A stretch of DNA of 62,000 bases from Phoronis australis (taxonomy: Eukaryota; Phoronida; Phoronidae): positions 471,203 to 533,202 of the forward strand of contig NMRA01000206.1 in assembly GCA_002633005.1 (NCBI GenBank), written 5' to 3'. The position numbers were made by a program, and so were the translations under genes. Positions 21,702-32,161 of the stretch are shown here, piece by piece (the first letter of the stretch is position 1; every line of letters begins with the position of its first letter). A model generated the notes under the pieces. That model saw nothing but the letters and a program-made list of their open reading frames with translations, was not told the DNA's origin and did not search any database.

Positions 21702-24700
21702 CTAGTCCATTTTCTTGCCATTTTGTTTTCCTTTGATGAAATCTTTGTACTGAGCGTCTGTTCCAAACAACTTGTCCCACCACACGAATGTGGAGGCATA
21801 GTTACCAACGAAGTTCTGGTGATGAAAGTCATGGAACCGAGCACCTGAAATTGATATGCACTTCACTACAAACCACAAATTAAACAAAGAAGCATAATGA
21901 CAGACCAAGAGCGAGAAGTTAATGCATGACATGACTGACAGCTGCTGCCACCTAGGGGATTATCTTAGACTTGCAAATTTACTTAGTTCTCACATGTGAA
22001 AAATAAGAAAGAAAACATCTTGGGAATATGGTTGCTGACACAATTAAATCCCTCCTTGGGTTGAAAGAAGACAACACTCAGAGCTTCACTGTTTATATCA
22101 GTGATTAAAACAGGGTTTAAAAACATTAAATCGATCAAAAAGTTGACCAATAGGCCTTTAAGAAGTTGTGCTTATATTAATAGTTTAATCACTCACCCGC
22201 ATATCCGGGAACAAGATTGAAGGGGTTCAAGAAAGGGATGTCGTATCCAGTGTGCACATCAACGGTCTCTAGGAGACGAAGGCCTAGCCACGCCCAGATT
22301 AGTATGAAGTGGTTGCACAGTAACAAAACGCCGATGAAGAAACCAAATCCTAAAACTTAAATACGAATTCCAAATTCAAAGACTAACCACAAATAGAGAC
22401 CGTAACTTCGTTCTGGTTTATTGAACTTTCGAGCATTAACATAAAAGTCCTATTTTTAAGACTCTCTAACACGAGTAGATAATTTCAATTAAAACAATTC
22501 CTAACACCAACTTGGAGAATGGTGCATAAAACTTCTCATCCGAAAGTTTCATTTTGATTTAACCAGCCATTTATGAGATATGACATCTCCAAGTCAGCCC
22601 AAAATTCGTAAAATTTTCAAGGGTCCTGCAGAAGCTTACGAGCTAGTCTCGAAACTATCCACTTACTCAAAGTTTCGGCAGGATGGGCGTACTCAGCCAC
22701 CATGCCAAACGGCGCGGTGAAATGGTGGTGCACTTTGTGGATGTACTTGTAGATGCTGCGATGATGTAACGCCTGGTGCATGAAATAGTGCCACGTGTCT
22801 TCAATGATAAAACAAGCAACTACTCTCCAGGCAATGTCATACCTGTAATAATGATACAACACCAATATCATACCAGTAACATTGGAGTATCAGTCATCTC
22901 TGGCAAAAAATATTCTGTCAAGAGCTTTCAATTCCATCCAAAACTGACTCAGATTTTAAGTGGTTAGTGTGAGCACATAGGTTATGTTTCGCTCAGTAAA
23001 GACAGCTGCTTCAATTATGTAAATGAGGATGAGAAACCCAGAAAAGCAGGTTTGTGTCAACTTTTGCAGAACCAAATTGTGTATTCTCAATTTTGTTGAC
23101 AACTCAAAATATGTTCTTATGAATTAACATCTTGTTCAAGAATGACAGTTGTATCAAGGAAGGACGGCTTGTGTGTTGAGTGTATGTTTTCCATATTATA
23201 GAATAGAGAGACACCGGTGACCAGGTCACAAGGTAATGTTTGTAACAATATATGTTATACTCATCTAGCAGAAAAATCTTTATGAAAAGCATGGTTTGGC
23301 ATCGACTTTCGACAATCTAAAGCAAGATCTAAGTAGCATTAATTTTGTTCGATTCGTCTCGCAGAAACTTTCATTAATGCGACATTATATTTAGGGTTAT
23401 CTACTCTGCTAAACAAAACACAGCTATATCAAGTAGCCAGCAAACATACTGGCAAAGTTGACATTTCTGAACAAACCACAAGTCTTGCTTACACATGGTT
23501 AAGATAAGAATTGTTTAAGTTAAGACTTCTTTCAATGTTTTACTCTTATGACATCCTATTCAAATATTTCATTAGTACACAAAAATTTCCCCAGTTTATA
23601 GCTCCAGGTGACCCTAAGATTGCATTACACCCATTTTGCATCTTTTTCCCCCAAAATCTGCCCACCATAAAAGTTATTATATGGTGTAATATAATACACA
23701 CCAGGGTGGCATCTCATCAAAGCCGTATGGTACATTGAACATTTCTGTGAAAGCATAGGTGCCTCCTATCAGTGGGAACTGGAATGAAGATATAGAAAAT
23801 CAGTGATAATGGTAACTAGACAAATTAGTGATAATGTCAAGGTATCAGGTGTTTGTGCCTTGCACTATACAGTCGTGAAAGCAAAGGTCACTCTATACAG
23901 TACCATGTGATAGACGGTCATTGGCAGTGATTACATATCAACGACATTTTGGATTTCAATCGGCTTATCATTTTGACATTTTCTGGGGAGCATTAGCCAA
24001 AGCTACATTAAAAATCCTTCAATTTGGTAACATAATTTTTTAAATTGTCGACTTCCTATTTTTCCAAGGAGCAATATCCGTCTACATACATGTTGAATAA
24101 CGAGAAAAACAATACATTTTTGTCAGAATCACACATTTTCCATAATAGTGTGTCTTGAACTGAATGATGTTTCTCATAGTCATTTACAAGGTGTTGACAA
24201 TACTAAACATGAGAATAATTTCATAAACAGTCCAGCGCCACCTACTGCCAGATATATGATATTGCATGGGGTGAAGGAGCTAATGCGTTTTTGAAGTAAA
24301 GTGTCTGCACAATCCCTAAAAACAGCATGTCGATGGTGCTTTTTCTGGCAGTGTCAATAAAGAGATGGAGCTGAGGGATTCGAGCCCTTTTCAACAGTTT
24401 ATTTTTCCAAAAAAGGAACAATCTCAGTAATTTTTCGCAAATAATATTTGTGTCTCAGAAGTGAATGATTCGAGCTTTATATATTTTCTCACTTTCCACA
24501 AGTTTTACATGCACGAAAATTATTTTTATCAATTTGCAAGTTACCATTACGAATGTCCAAAAAGAAGGTAAAAGAAAACCCGTTACCATAGCAACCACTT
24601 CCTTATCACTGAGGTCTACCTACCTGTACACAGAAGTGGTTGAACATAAGCAACTTGAAACACTGCCACTGTCTGATTTCTGGTTTGTCCTAGGAAAAAG

Positions 24701-27700
24701 TTAACAAATATTAAATAAATTTTTCTTTTCTGAGAAAGCTGTAAGACACTTAAATGCATCATTTTGATATGAAATTCCTGTTACCAAAAATTTATTGCAC
24801 TAGTAAAGTTAGGCTGCCATTACAAGAGCCTTTTTGTATTCAGCTGGTAAACGTAAGAACACGCATGACTTTGCTAGATGACGCCACGTATTACAAGTGA
24901 AGCACATGATCACACCATCATCCTTCACAAGATTCTTGCAGACTCTCTCCCTGTCACTTCAGTAAGGTTGCTTGCACAGCATATTATGAGCAGATTAACA
25001 GTTATTTACTGAAGTAAAACCATAAATCTGTCCATACCTTTTGAATTTTGTATCTGTTCATAAATGGAAAAAACTGGAAGAAGAACGCTGGTAAGCAGAT
25101 GATGGCATAGAAAAGCTGAAATGAAAAATGCAGAGGACATGAATCAAAGAATCGATAATCTTTCAAGATTAGCAATGACAAATATTACTGATGGCCAGCG
25201 CTAATTTTCCTTTTTTCATTTGTAATGTAGGCATTCAGTGATTCAGACAAAAACGTCAATTTTCAGTTTAGAGCAGTGACGACACAACATTACTATCGAA
25301 TCATTTACGTGAAGTCACGACACGTTGGTGAACTTACTGTATTCATTTATCTGCCACATTTACTTTAAGTCAGATTTCACAAACACCCCACTGTTTAGTT
25401 GGCCTGACACAAACAGTAATCATGTAAAGTCGAACTAAATAATCTAAGTGGAAATTATGATCAGTGGTTGTCTTAATACTTCAAACGAATTAATTGGCTG
25501 GCTATAAACCCAACCTCCGTCACAAAAAACAACTTTTGATTATAGCCATTTGTTGATATGAAATTGGTCTCGAATTCAGCGTTTTGAAAGAACTGTCAGT
25601 TGTTTANGATGGCGTAGAAAAGCTGAAATGAAAAATGCAGAGGACGTGAATCAAAGAATCGATAATCTTTCAAGATTAGCAATGACAAATATTACTGATG
25701 GCCAGCGCTAATTTTCCTTTTTTCATTTGTAATGTAGGCATTCAGTGATTCAGACAAAAACGTCAATTTTCAGTTTAGAGCAGTGACGACACAACATTAC
25801 TATCGAATCATTTACGTGAAGTCACGACACGTTGGTGAACTTACTGTATTCATTTATCTGCCACATTTACTTTAAGTCAGATTTCACAAACACCCCACTG
25901 TTTAGTTGGCCTGACACAAACAGTAATCATGTAAAGTCGAACTAAATAATCTAAGTGGAAATTATGATCAGTGGTTGTCTTAATACTTCAAACGAATTAA
26001 TTGGCTGGCTATAAACCCAACCTCCGTCACAAAAAACAACTTTTGATTATATCCATTTGTTGATATGAAATTGGTCTCGAATTCAGCGTTTTGAAAGAAC
26101 TGTCAGTTGTTTACAGCTCAAGACAAGCTAACTTGTCACGGTGTCACATCATGTGACAAGCATGGTCTCAAGGAATAACCAACTGTCAGTTGTTTACAGC
26201 TCAAGACAAGCTAACTTGTCACGGTGTCACGCCATGTGACGAGCATGGTCTCAAGGAATAACCAACTGTCAGTTGTTAACAGCTCAAGACGAGCTAACTT
26301 GTCACGGTGTCACGTCATGTGACGAGCATGGTCTCAAGGAATAACCAACTGTCAGTTTTTTGTAAGCCCAGAAATCACTTCCCATCAATCATTTATATCA
26401 GAAAGTGATCTAAATCAAAAGTTTGTTTCTTGTATGGAACGGGAGTTTACAGACGCTTCAGCATGAGGTACAGTAGCTAAGAAGGGGCCCTTAAAATCAC
26501 AATTTTTTCTGGTTGAAAGTCTTAAATTGTGTATATTTTGCAGTGCATGCGGGATATTCTCTTAATCAAAGCATCTGCCTTAATATGTAAGTGTTAACAA
26601 GGGGTTCAGTTAAACTAATTTGAAGTTTACCGTTGCTCATTATATTTCTTAATTGATCATTCACGATAGTTTGAACTGAAATATATCTTTTCCTTTCTTT
26701 GATTTTCATTGGAATTCCGTTGCAAGAAAACTAATTATCTTGTTTAAAAAGTGTACATTAATTGGAAGATGGCGTATAGTTCATGGCCATTACTAATGGC
26801 AACATGGAAGTGTAATTAGAGGACTACATGGGATTCCTGCAACAGAATCTCTTCACAAATAACATAAACTGAGACCAGAGATATTACTTTAACACAAACA
26901 CAATTTACTTTTATTTACAAACTAGGAATCGAGACTGCATTACAGAGGTCTAAACTAGCCAGAAGTCAAACTGCACTTTGTCAAACATCATTTTGATGCC
27001 TTTAAACAGCTTAAGAAGGTCAAATATAATTTTTCAAAAAAATCCTTTAAGAGGTTGGTTAGGATTTGGTAATTTCAAGCCAGGTTAGGTTCTCAATATT
27101 CAAGATTCAAATTTCTAGTTACACTCTTCAATTTCTATGGTATATAGTGAGTACAGCAGTCAATTGGCAGTGGTTAGTGTGGTGTTAATTAAATTATCAA
27201 TTTGGATGATGTACAATTGTACAAACAATTTAGACGCGATTATTGAGACCTCTAAAATGCAAGACAACTTGCAAAGTGACCTTAAACCACAGGCATCCTG
27301 AGCTTCTGATCATCCCCAATACACTTATAATGCTAAAGGTATGACACTCCGGACTAGAAATTCCACGGGTGATTCACTTAAGCCGTCCATAGCAAACACA
27401 AAACTCTACAAATTTACATAAAACAGAGGTTCAACAAACCACGAGGAATTGGTCTTTCTGCCAATACCATTTACAGTGTCCTGCTCCACTGAGTTCGCAA
27501 CAAATTCGCGGTCAAAGCACAAAAATCTTCTCAAAAAATTGCTGCACACTAGCAATATGCTTCACGCGGTCAAGGTCAAGTAGGGTACGGAATAATCCGA
27601 TGAGTTACGAATCGATGGCAATTGCTGGTTCACCACAGAAGATTAAGAAATGGTCTGGCTAAGGGGATTTATTGATGTCGTAACCTTCCGTGACAAACCG

Positions 27701-28582
27701 GCAATTTCCGTGTAGCATATTGTTGGTGTGCAGTGACTTTTTGGGAAGATTTTTGTGTTTTGACTGCAAATTTGTTGAGAACTTAGAGGATCTGGACACT
27801 GAAAATGGTATTGGGAGAAAGAACAATTCCTCATGGTTTGTTGAACCTCTGTTTTTTGAAAATGTATTGCGTTTTGTGTTTGCTATGGGCGGCTGAAGTG
27901 AAGCACCTGTGGAATTTCTAGTCCGCAGTGTCATACCTTGTAGTACCGTATATTATATAGTGTATTGGAGACGATCAGAAGCTGAGGATGCCTGTGCCTA
28001 TGTTAAACACCGAGACAGCAGTCTTGCACAATATAAAGAATATGTAGGTCAATCGGTCAAGCCTGCAAGCATGCATACTGCAAAGGTTCAACAAACTGAA
28101 ATAAAAGGTTTTTGGGTGTGAAGTTTTTTATGGAGGCTAATTCTGACACAGATAACCGTGCCTCGGTTTAGCCCTAAGTTTGACGTCGCTTTAGAATGAC
28201 CGCCGGATCAAGGTCCGACACCTAGTGATAGGCCTAGTTCGTAGTTGTGTAATTCACAGCATGACGCAAAGCTCAGAAAAGATAACACTAACAAAGGCAA
28301 AAAGCACAAATTCCAAAGAACGCATACGTATCAAACCTACGTTCCTGCTCAAGAAATCATTTATGTCAAGCGTGGTACCTCAAGCGTTAAGATTAGAAAT
28401 TTAAAAACAAATGACATGTACGTTACCTCATGAACTATGAGAGAACCGATCGTAGCGATTTGAAAGGTTGAGTAGTTTTCCATCATGGAACGCCACCCTT
28501 GTTCAAATGGTCCTTTCAGTGGATTCTCTGGAAAGTAGTCTAGTGGCAAAAGCCACGTGCTGGTCGTAGTTAAATTCTCCAT
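21702..28582 (-). CDS. MSMO1: Methylsterol monooxygenase 1 (C4-methylsterol oxidase) orthologue
   Basis: MSMO1 is a non-haem di-iron ER membrane enzyme that oxidises the C4 methyl groups of 4,4-dimethyl sterols. Exons in transcript order: 28582-28427, 25115-25038, 24689-24624, 23778-23702, 22842-22667, 22355-22197, 21844-21702. They total 855 nt and encode 284 residues; the human protein has 293. All phases join. The histidine boxes are HYFMH (144-148), HKVHH (161-165) and HDFHH (242-246). The N-terminal ENPL...[13 protein letters not shown] and DVHTGYDIP are strongly conserved. The C-terminus KKMD is a KKxx ER-retrieval signal, as in human. Exon 6 has two acceptor AGs 6 nt apart (AAG|TTTTAG|GA); the upstream one, giving ILGFGFFIG, fits the family and was chosen. 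Confidence 0.96.
21944..21959 (-). promoter_or_regulatory. CTCF-like motif in the last MSMO1 intron
   Basis: On the minus strand this reads CCCCTAGGTGGCAGCA, close to the full CTCF core. Sequence match only. Confidence 0.35.
25100..26114. repeat. 507-bp tandem duplication in MSMO1 intron 1 repeating the exon 2 acceptor
   Basis: Bases 25100-25606 and 25608-26114 are almost identical and separated by one N at 25607. Only a few substitutions are seen (GGCATAGAAA/GGCGTAGAAA, GGACATG/GGACGTG, TATAGCC/TATATCC). Each copy carries the exon 2 acceptor and about the first 16 nt of exon 2 (minus strand). Only the 25038-25115 copy continues into the complete exon. The lone N at the join suggests a contig merge, so this may be an assembly artefact of heterozygosity. 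Confidence 0.85.
26101..26360. repeat. 83-bp minisatellite with internal palindrome
   Basis: Three copies start at 26101, 26184 and 26267 and a partial copy at 26350. Each contains AGCTAACTTGTCACGG and GTCACGTCATGTGAC, the latter near-palindromic. Intronic within MSMO1. Confidence 0.9.
27289..27990. repeat. Large inverted repeat in MSMO1 intron 1
   Basis: About 27289-27563 is the diverged reverse complement of about 27711-27990, with a spacer of around 150 bp. Shared blocks, read on the left arm, include AGAAATTCCAC, CAGAGGTTCAACAAACCA and CACAAAAATCTTC. ORFs at 27643-27934 are open by chance across the right arm. The arms could pair in the pre-mRNA to a roughly 280-bp imperfect duplex. Confidence 0.8.
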
Positions 28583-28760
28583 TTCCCAAAATTTTGATGT
28601 AAATGACAGAAAGAAAGGAAGGTCCTCAACCAGCCACCGATCGCTAGGCAGCGCTACTGTTACCTAATCAGCTGTTTTCTAACAGCGACTGTGATTGGTT
28701 TAAAGTCCGTGGTACGATGAAACGCATGAACCTTGTACGTGAGCAACGTAGAATGGTGAG
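28583..28760 (-). promoter_or_regulatory. Putative MSMO1 promoter/5' UTR
   Basis: Immediately upstream of the MSMO1 start on the minus strand. An inverted CCAAT box (ATTGG on + at 28694-28698) lies about 115 bp from the ATG, and a CAGCTG E-box lies near 28668. CCAAT boxes are typical of sterol-pathway promoters, where NF-Y works with SREBP. I do not see a convincing sterol response element. Confidence 0.35.
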
Positions 28761-30587
28761 AATGAATATTATGAGGTAGAGCCCCTGTGTCTGATGAGTG
28801 CAGTCTCTGTATAATTGATTCGTGGAGCAAAGTAAATATTTAGCGTCCGTTCAACAACATGAACAACGGGAACCCCTCCGGCTGTCAATAAAAATAAAAA
28901 AGCAAAATATGAGTGTATTTCTTATGAACGGCTCCATTTTATACCACGAGTCAATCCCTGATTTGGACTTGAAGAAAACAGTTGTGCACTGAGGGCCTTA
29001 GCACCATTTACATAAACCAACACTGAGCTGGCATGAGCATAAATAGGTTTATCCTGGGCTGTGGATTCGTGATAGAACTCTATACTCGGGCTCAGTGGAG
29101 GTCCAGTCAATTAGTTTCGGGCAGCACAGCATAAAGTAAGTCTATCCAATAAAAAAAAAGAAAAAAAATAAAAAAAAAACGCGAGACAACACTACAAAAG
29201 CTGCGTCGACAGTGAAATTGAAGATGAAAGATAAGTTAAATGGGAACTCGGTGTGTCAACTAATCGGCAAACAGAGAATGTGATTGATTGCAATTCATTA
29301 TTTCTAGTGAAACGTAGAGTTTCCGTGATAGATTAGACTGTCGGGCGTGGTGTTCAGAATTATCAGTGTAAAGTTTTACTGACAGGCAAATTTTAAGGTG
29401 CTCAAATTATCGACGGTCTACGATGGAGACGAAGAAGAAATTATCGACGGTCTTAAGGAGGGATTCTTCGATTTGTTGGCAGGCCAACGTTAAACATGTA
29501 ACAGGGCGTACGAGGCGGATCTACGAGTGGAGGGTTGGCTACCACTGGAATTCACCAGAATATTCATGTTAACAAGCCTAGATTCAGAAAATTTCTTGGA
29601 GTACACCCCCAAATCCCCCAAGAGACTTCATTTGTGATCATACTCTACAATTACCGACAATGAAAACAGTCAGAGATCTAAAAACTATTTTACACCTAAA
29701 AATGAAAAATGCCACCGTTATTTGAGATGACTCAACACGTCAAGGGATTGTTGTCTAGTTTTGACATGTTTATGCGTCTACAAAAATAAATTAAATTAAA
29801 AGTGCTGATTCGAAAGTGTTAAAAGTGCTGATTTCTGCCAATTATAAAAATAGGAATATATATTTTAATGATTTTTGATGCAGGTCGAAATTCGTTAAAA
29901 TCGATTTCATTCTCTTCCTAAACAGTAAATTCCACAGAATTTTTGTCAATATGAAGAACCCACACTGTGGGATTCATCGTAAGAGAAAGGTGATGCCAAC
30001 CACAGCCTCTCGGACAGTGAGCGTTTCTGACCAAGGAAAAGGACATTCAAATTGATTAATGCGACTAACAGTTATAACACTGATTTTGTCTTTTTCCTTG
30101 CTCAATTTAATGGACTGATATGTGGGCACAAAATATCTATGTAGAATATGGAACAATTACTGAGATCAATTTCATAACGTTTTGTGACAGGAAGTACGTG
30201 TTATTGCCTCTTATAGTGACATTGTATCTGGGAGAAAATATTTTTTTTATAAAATCCACTGATTTCAGAATAAACATGGAGCTCTTGCATTGCTACTACA
30301 TGGTCTGTTGGCTGGGCTTAACCCACTTAGTGCATGTCTGAGTGTTTTAATTAAAGAGTTCCCACCATGACCCTCTGTCTCAAACAGAAATTTATCAATA
30401 CATCTTAAGAAATTTAATAGCCTTTAGTATACCTGTTGCTAACAAACAAGCCAAAAATTAAAAAAAATATATATTTTTTGTTATCGGGGTTGTACGTAAT
30501 GGGTGGAAGACCGTCTCCGCCGTTGTTGTTGTTATCAGTGCGACGCTGCGGAGCGGTGAGGAAAGACCGCGGAGACTTCTTTTTCAG
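28761..30587. other. Intergenic, no gene supported
   Basis: Only short ORFs on both strands, none recognisable. An A-rich run lies at about 29149-29180. GACGGTCTACGA/GACGGTCTTAAG and ATTATCGACGGTCT are repeated near 29407-29455. At its right edge a polypyrimidine tract and CAG lead into the THAP-like exon. Confidence 0.5.
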
Positions 30588-30835
30588 GCATGAAAAGGTG
30601 CGTTTGTCTAGGCGGTAGTAAAAGCAACTTGACTGAGAACGTCTGTGTTTTCAAATTTCCTAAATACGTGAAAGTTGCAGAAATGGCATCGGTTTGTGCG
30701 CCGCACGAGAGTATTTAATGTCAGCAGGGTGAAACATGCGATTCAGTCGGGAACCACCCTTGGTTCGGCACATTTCAAGGAATCGTGTTTCGACCATACA
30801 CAAAAACAGAATTACAATGAAGAACTCGCCACCTT
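30588..30835 (+). pseudogene. Decayed THAP-type zinc-finger exon
   Basis: The exon-like block begins after CTTTTTCAG with ATG at 30590 and ends at GTAAGT (30836). The first frame gives MKRCVCLGG...VCVFKFPKYV. After a one-base shift between about 30672 and 30681 the next frame gives KWHRFVRRTRVF...LGSAHFKESCF. This follows the THAP pattern: N-terminal Cys pair, F-x-FP, a conserved Trp, then CS-x-HF...CF. The second Cys of the pair and the Cys before S-x-HF are Gly here (GGT instead of TGT), so zinc binding would be lost. THAP domains occur both in host genes and in P-element-like transposases; which one this was cannot be told. Nothing recognisable follows. Confidence 0.5.
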
Positions 30836-32161
30836 GTAAGTGTACTTGCACATTTTTATAAATGACGAACAAACTGCTTTCATTCTGGCTCAGATTGAGT
30901 AAGTCTACGACATGTTGGCTTATGCAGGGTACAAATGTAAGATCAAGTTCTGCATCAAATTTTCTTGGTGTCTTACCCAATGCAATATATTTGAACGAAA
31001 AACTAGTAAACCGACGACACTTACCCGTGTAACGTGTAATCAACAAAAGGTACACCTGAGGCCATCTGGTATTAACGAAAGCTTTCGCTTAAATATGTTC
31101 TTTTTAAAGATAATTACAAATATCAATGTTTTTAATAAGCTAACGCTCGTCGTAATCTGGGGTTGATGGAAAATCTGATTATTTTTGAAAGTTAATACAT
31201 GTATGTTTAAAGTGTCCACAAAACATTTTAAATGACTTCGTACCTTGTGTTTCAGTTGTACAGAAGGCATGGGAGCAAAAATGCCAATTATTATAAGAAA
31301 GGGCATGAAGGAAATACGTTGATCTATACACCTCTACGGGTTGTTAAACAGAAGCAAACACAAAGCTAAAGCATGCAAACGATGCAAGAAAACCTCGCGA
31401 ATGCATGAATGGCAGCCTGGATACAAATTAATGACCGTTGGGTCTTCCGAAATTCACCCGAAAATTTGAGGCCCTGTATGTCAGTTGAGCCTGCAACACG
31501 AGACTCCTAACAGGTCGAGGCCCATTAGTCGTAACTGCCCGGAAGATGGCTCCGTAGCAGCTAATTTTCCATTACTTATTACTTGTTCGTTGGGTACTCG
31601 ATACATCTCCGCAGTCCTTGAAGAGATCGTTCTGAAATTTGACATGCAGGCATTTCTCGCAGGGGTTACTAGACGCTTCGACTTAGGTGCAATAAAACAT
31701 ACATACTAGGTAGCATCAATGACGTCACATAATCGTGCGTACGTAAAGTAGTTAATGTTGACCAATGTGCTTGGTGACATAAAGCAATCAAAGTTATACA
31801 GCGGATATATTTTGAAGTTTTCTGCAACTCAACCCTAGAGTTTTAGTAAATTTTGCTCCTTCGCTGACTGGTAATCGCTTTCCTATTGACAGACACAGCA
31901 GCCTTTTGAGAATGCCAGGGCAATAATAGTAACCAGATAATGTATTTGTTCAAGGGCCGGGTATCTTGTCTGGTTCTTGACTTATTATTTCTGGAATGTG
32001 ATTACGATTTCTGCATGTTATTACGGGAATATAATAGTAGCATCTGTTCTCTCTTAATGTTGAATGTGTTATTATTGGCAACATGTCAATTATGCCAAAA
32101 CTGGTATCTTTGAATAGTTGTTACTTATTTTACATGCGCTAACTGCTAAGCGATACCGAAG
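30836..32161. other. Intergenic, no gene supported
   Basis: Short unrecognised ORFs only. The stretch may include the remains of whatever the THAP-like exon belonged to, but I see no second conserved domain. Confidence 0.4.

Noticed and set aside
22197-22350. Downstream acceptor TTTTAG|GA for MSMO1 exon 6
   Set aside because: It removes two residues of the conserved ILGxGFFIG block; the AG six bases upstream restores it.
27643-27934. Minus-strand ORFs of 63 and 91 codons
   Set aside because: They lie in one arm of the inverted repeat and are broken in the other arm; no family seen.
30660-31055. 131-codon minus-strand ORF
   Set aside because: Antisense to the THAP-like exon and unlike any known protein; the plus-strand THAP pattern with splice sites is the better explanation.
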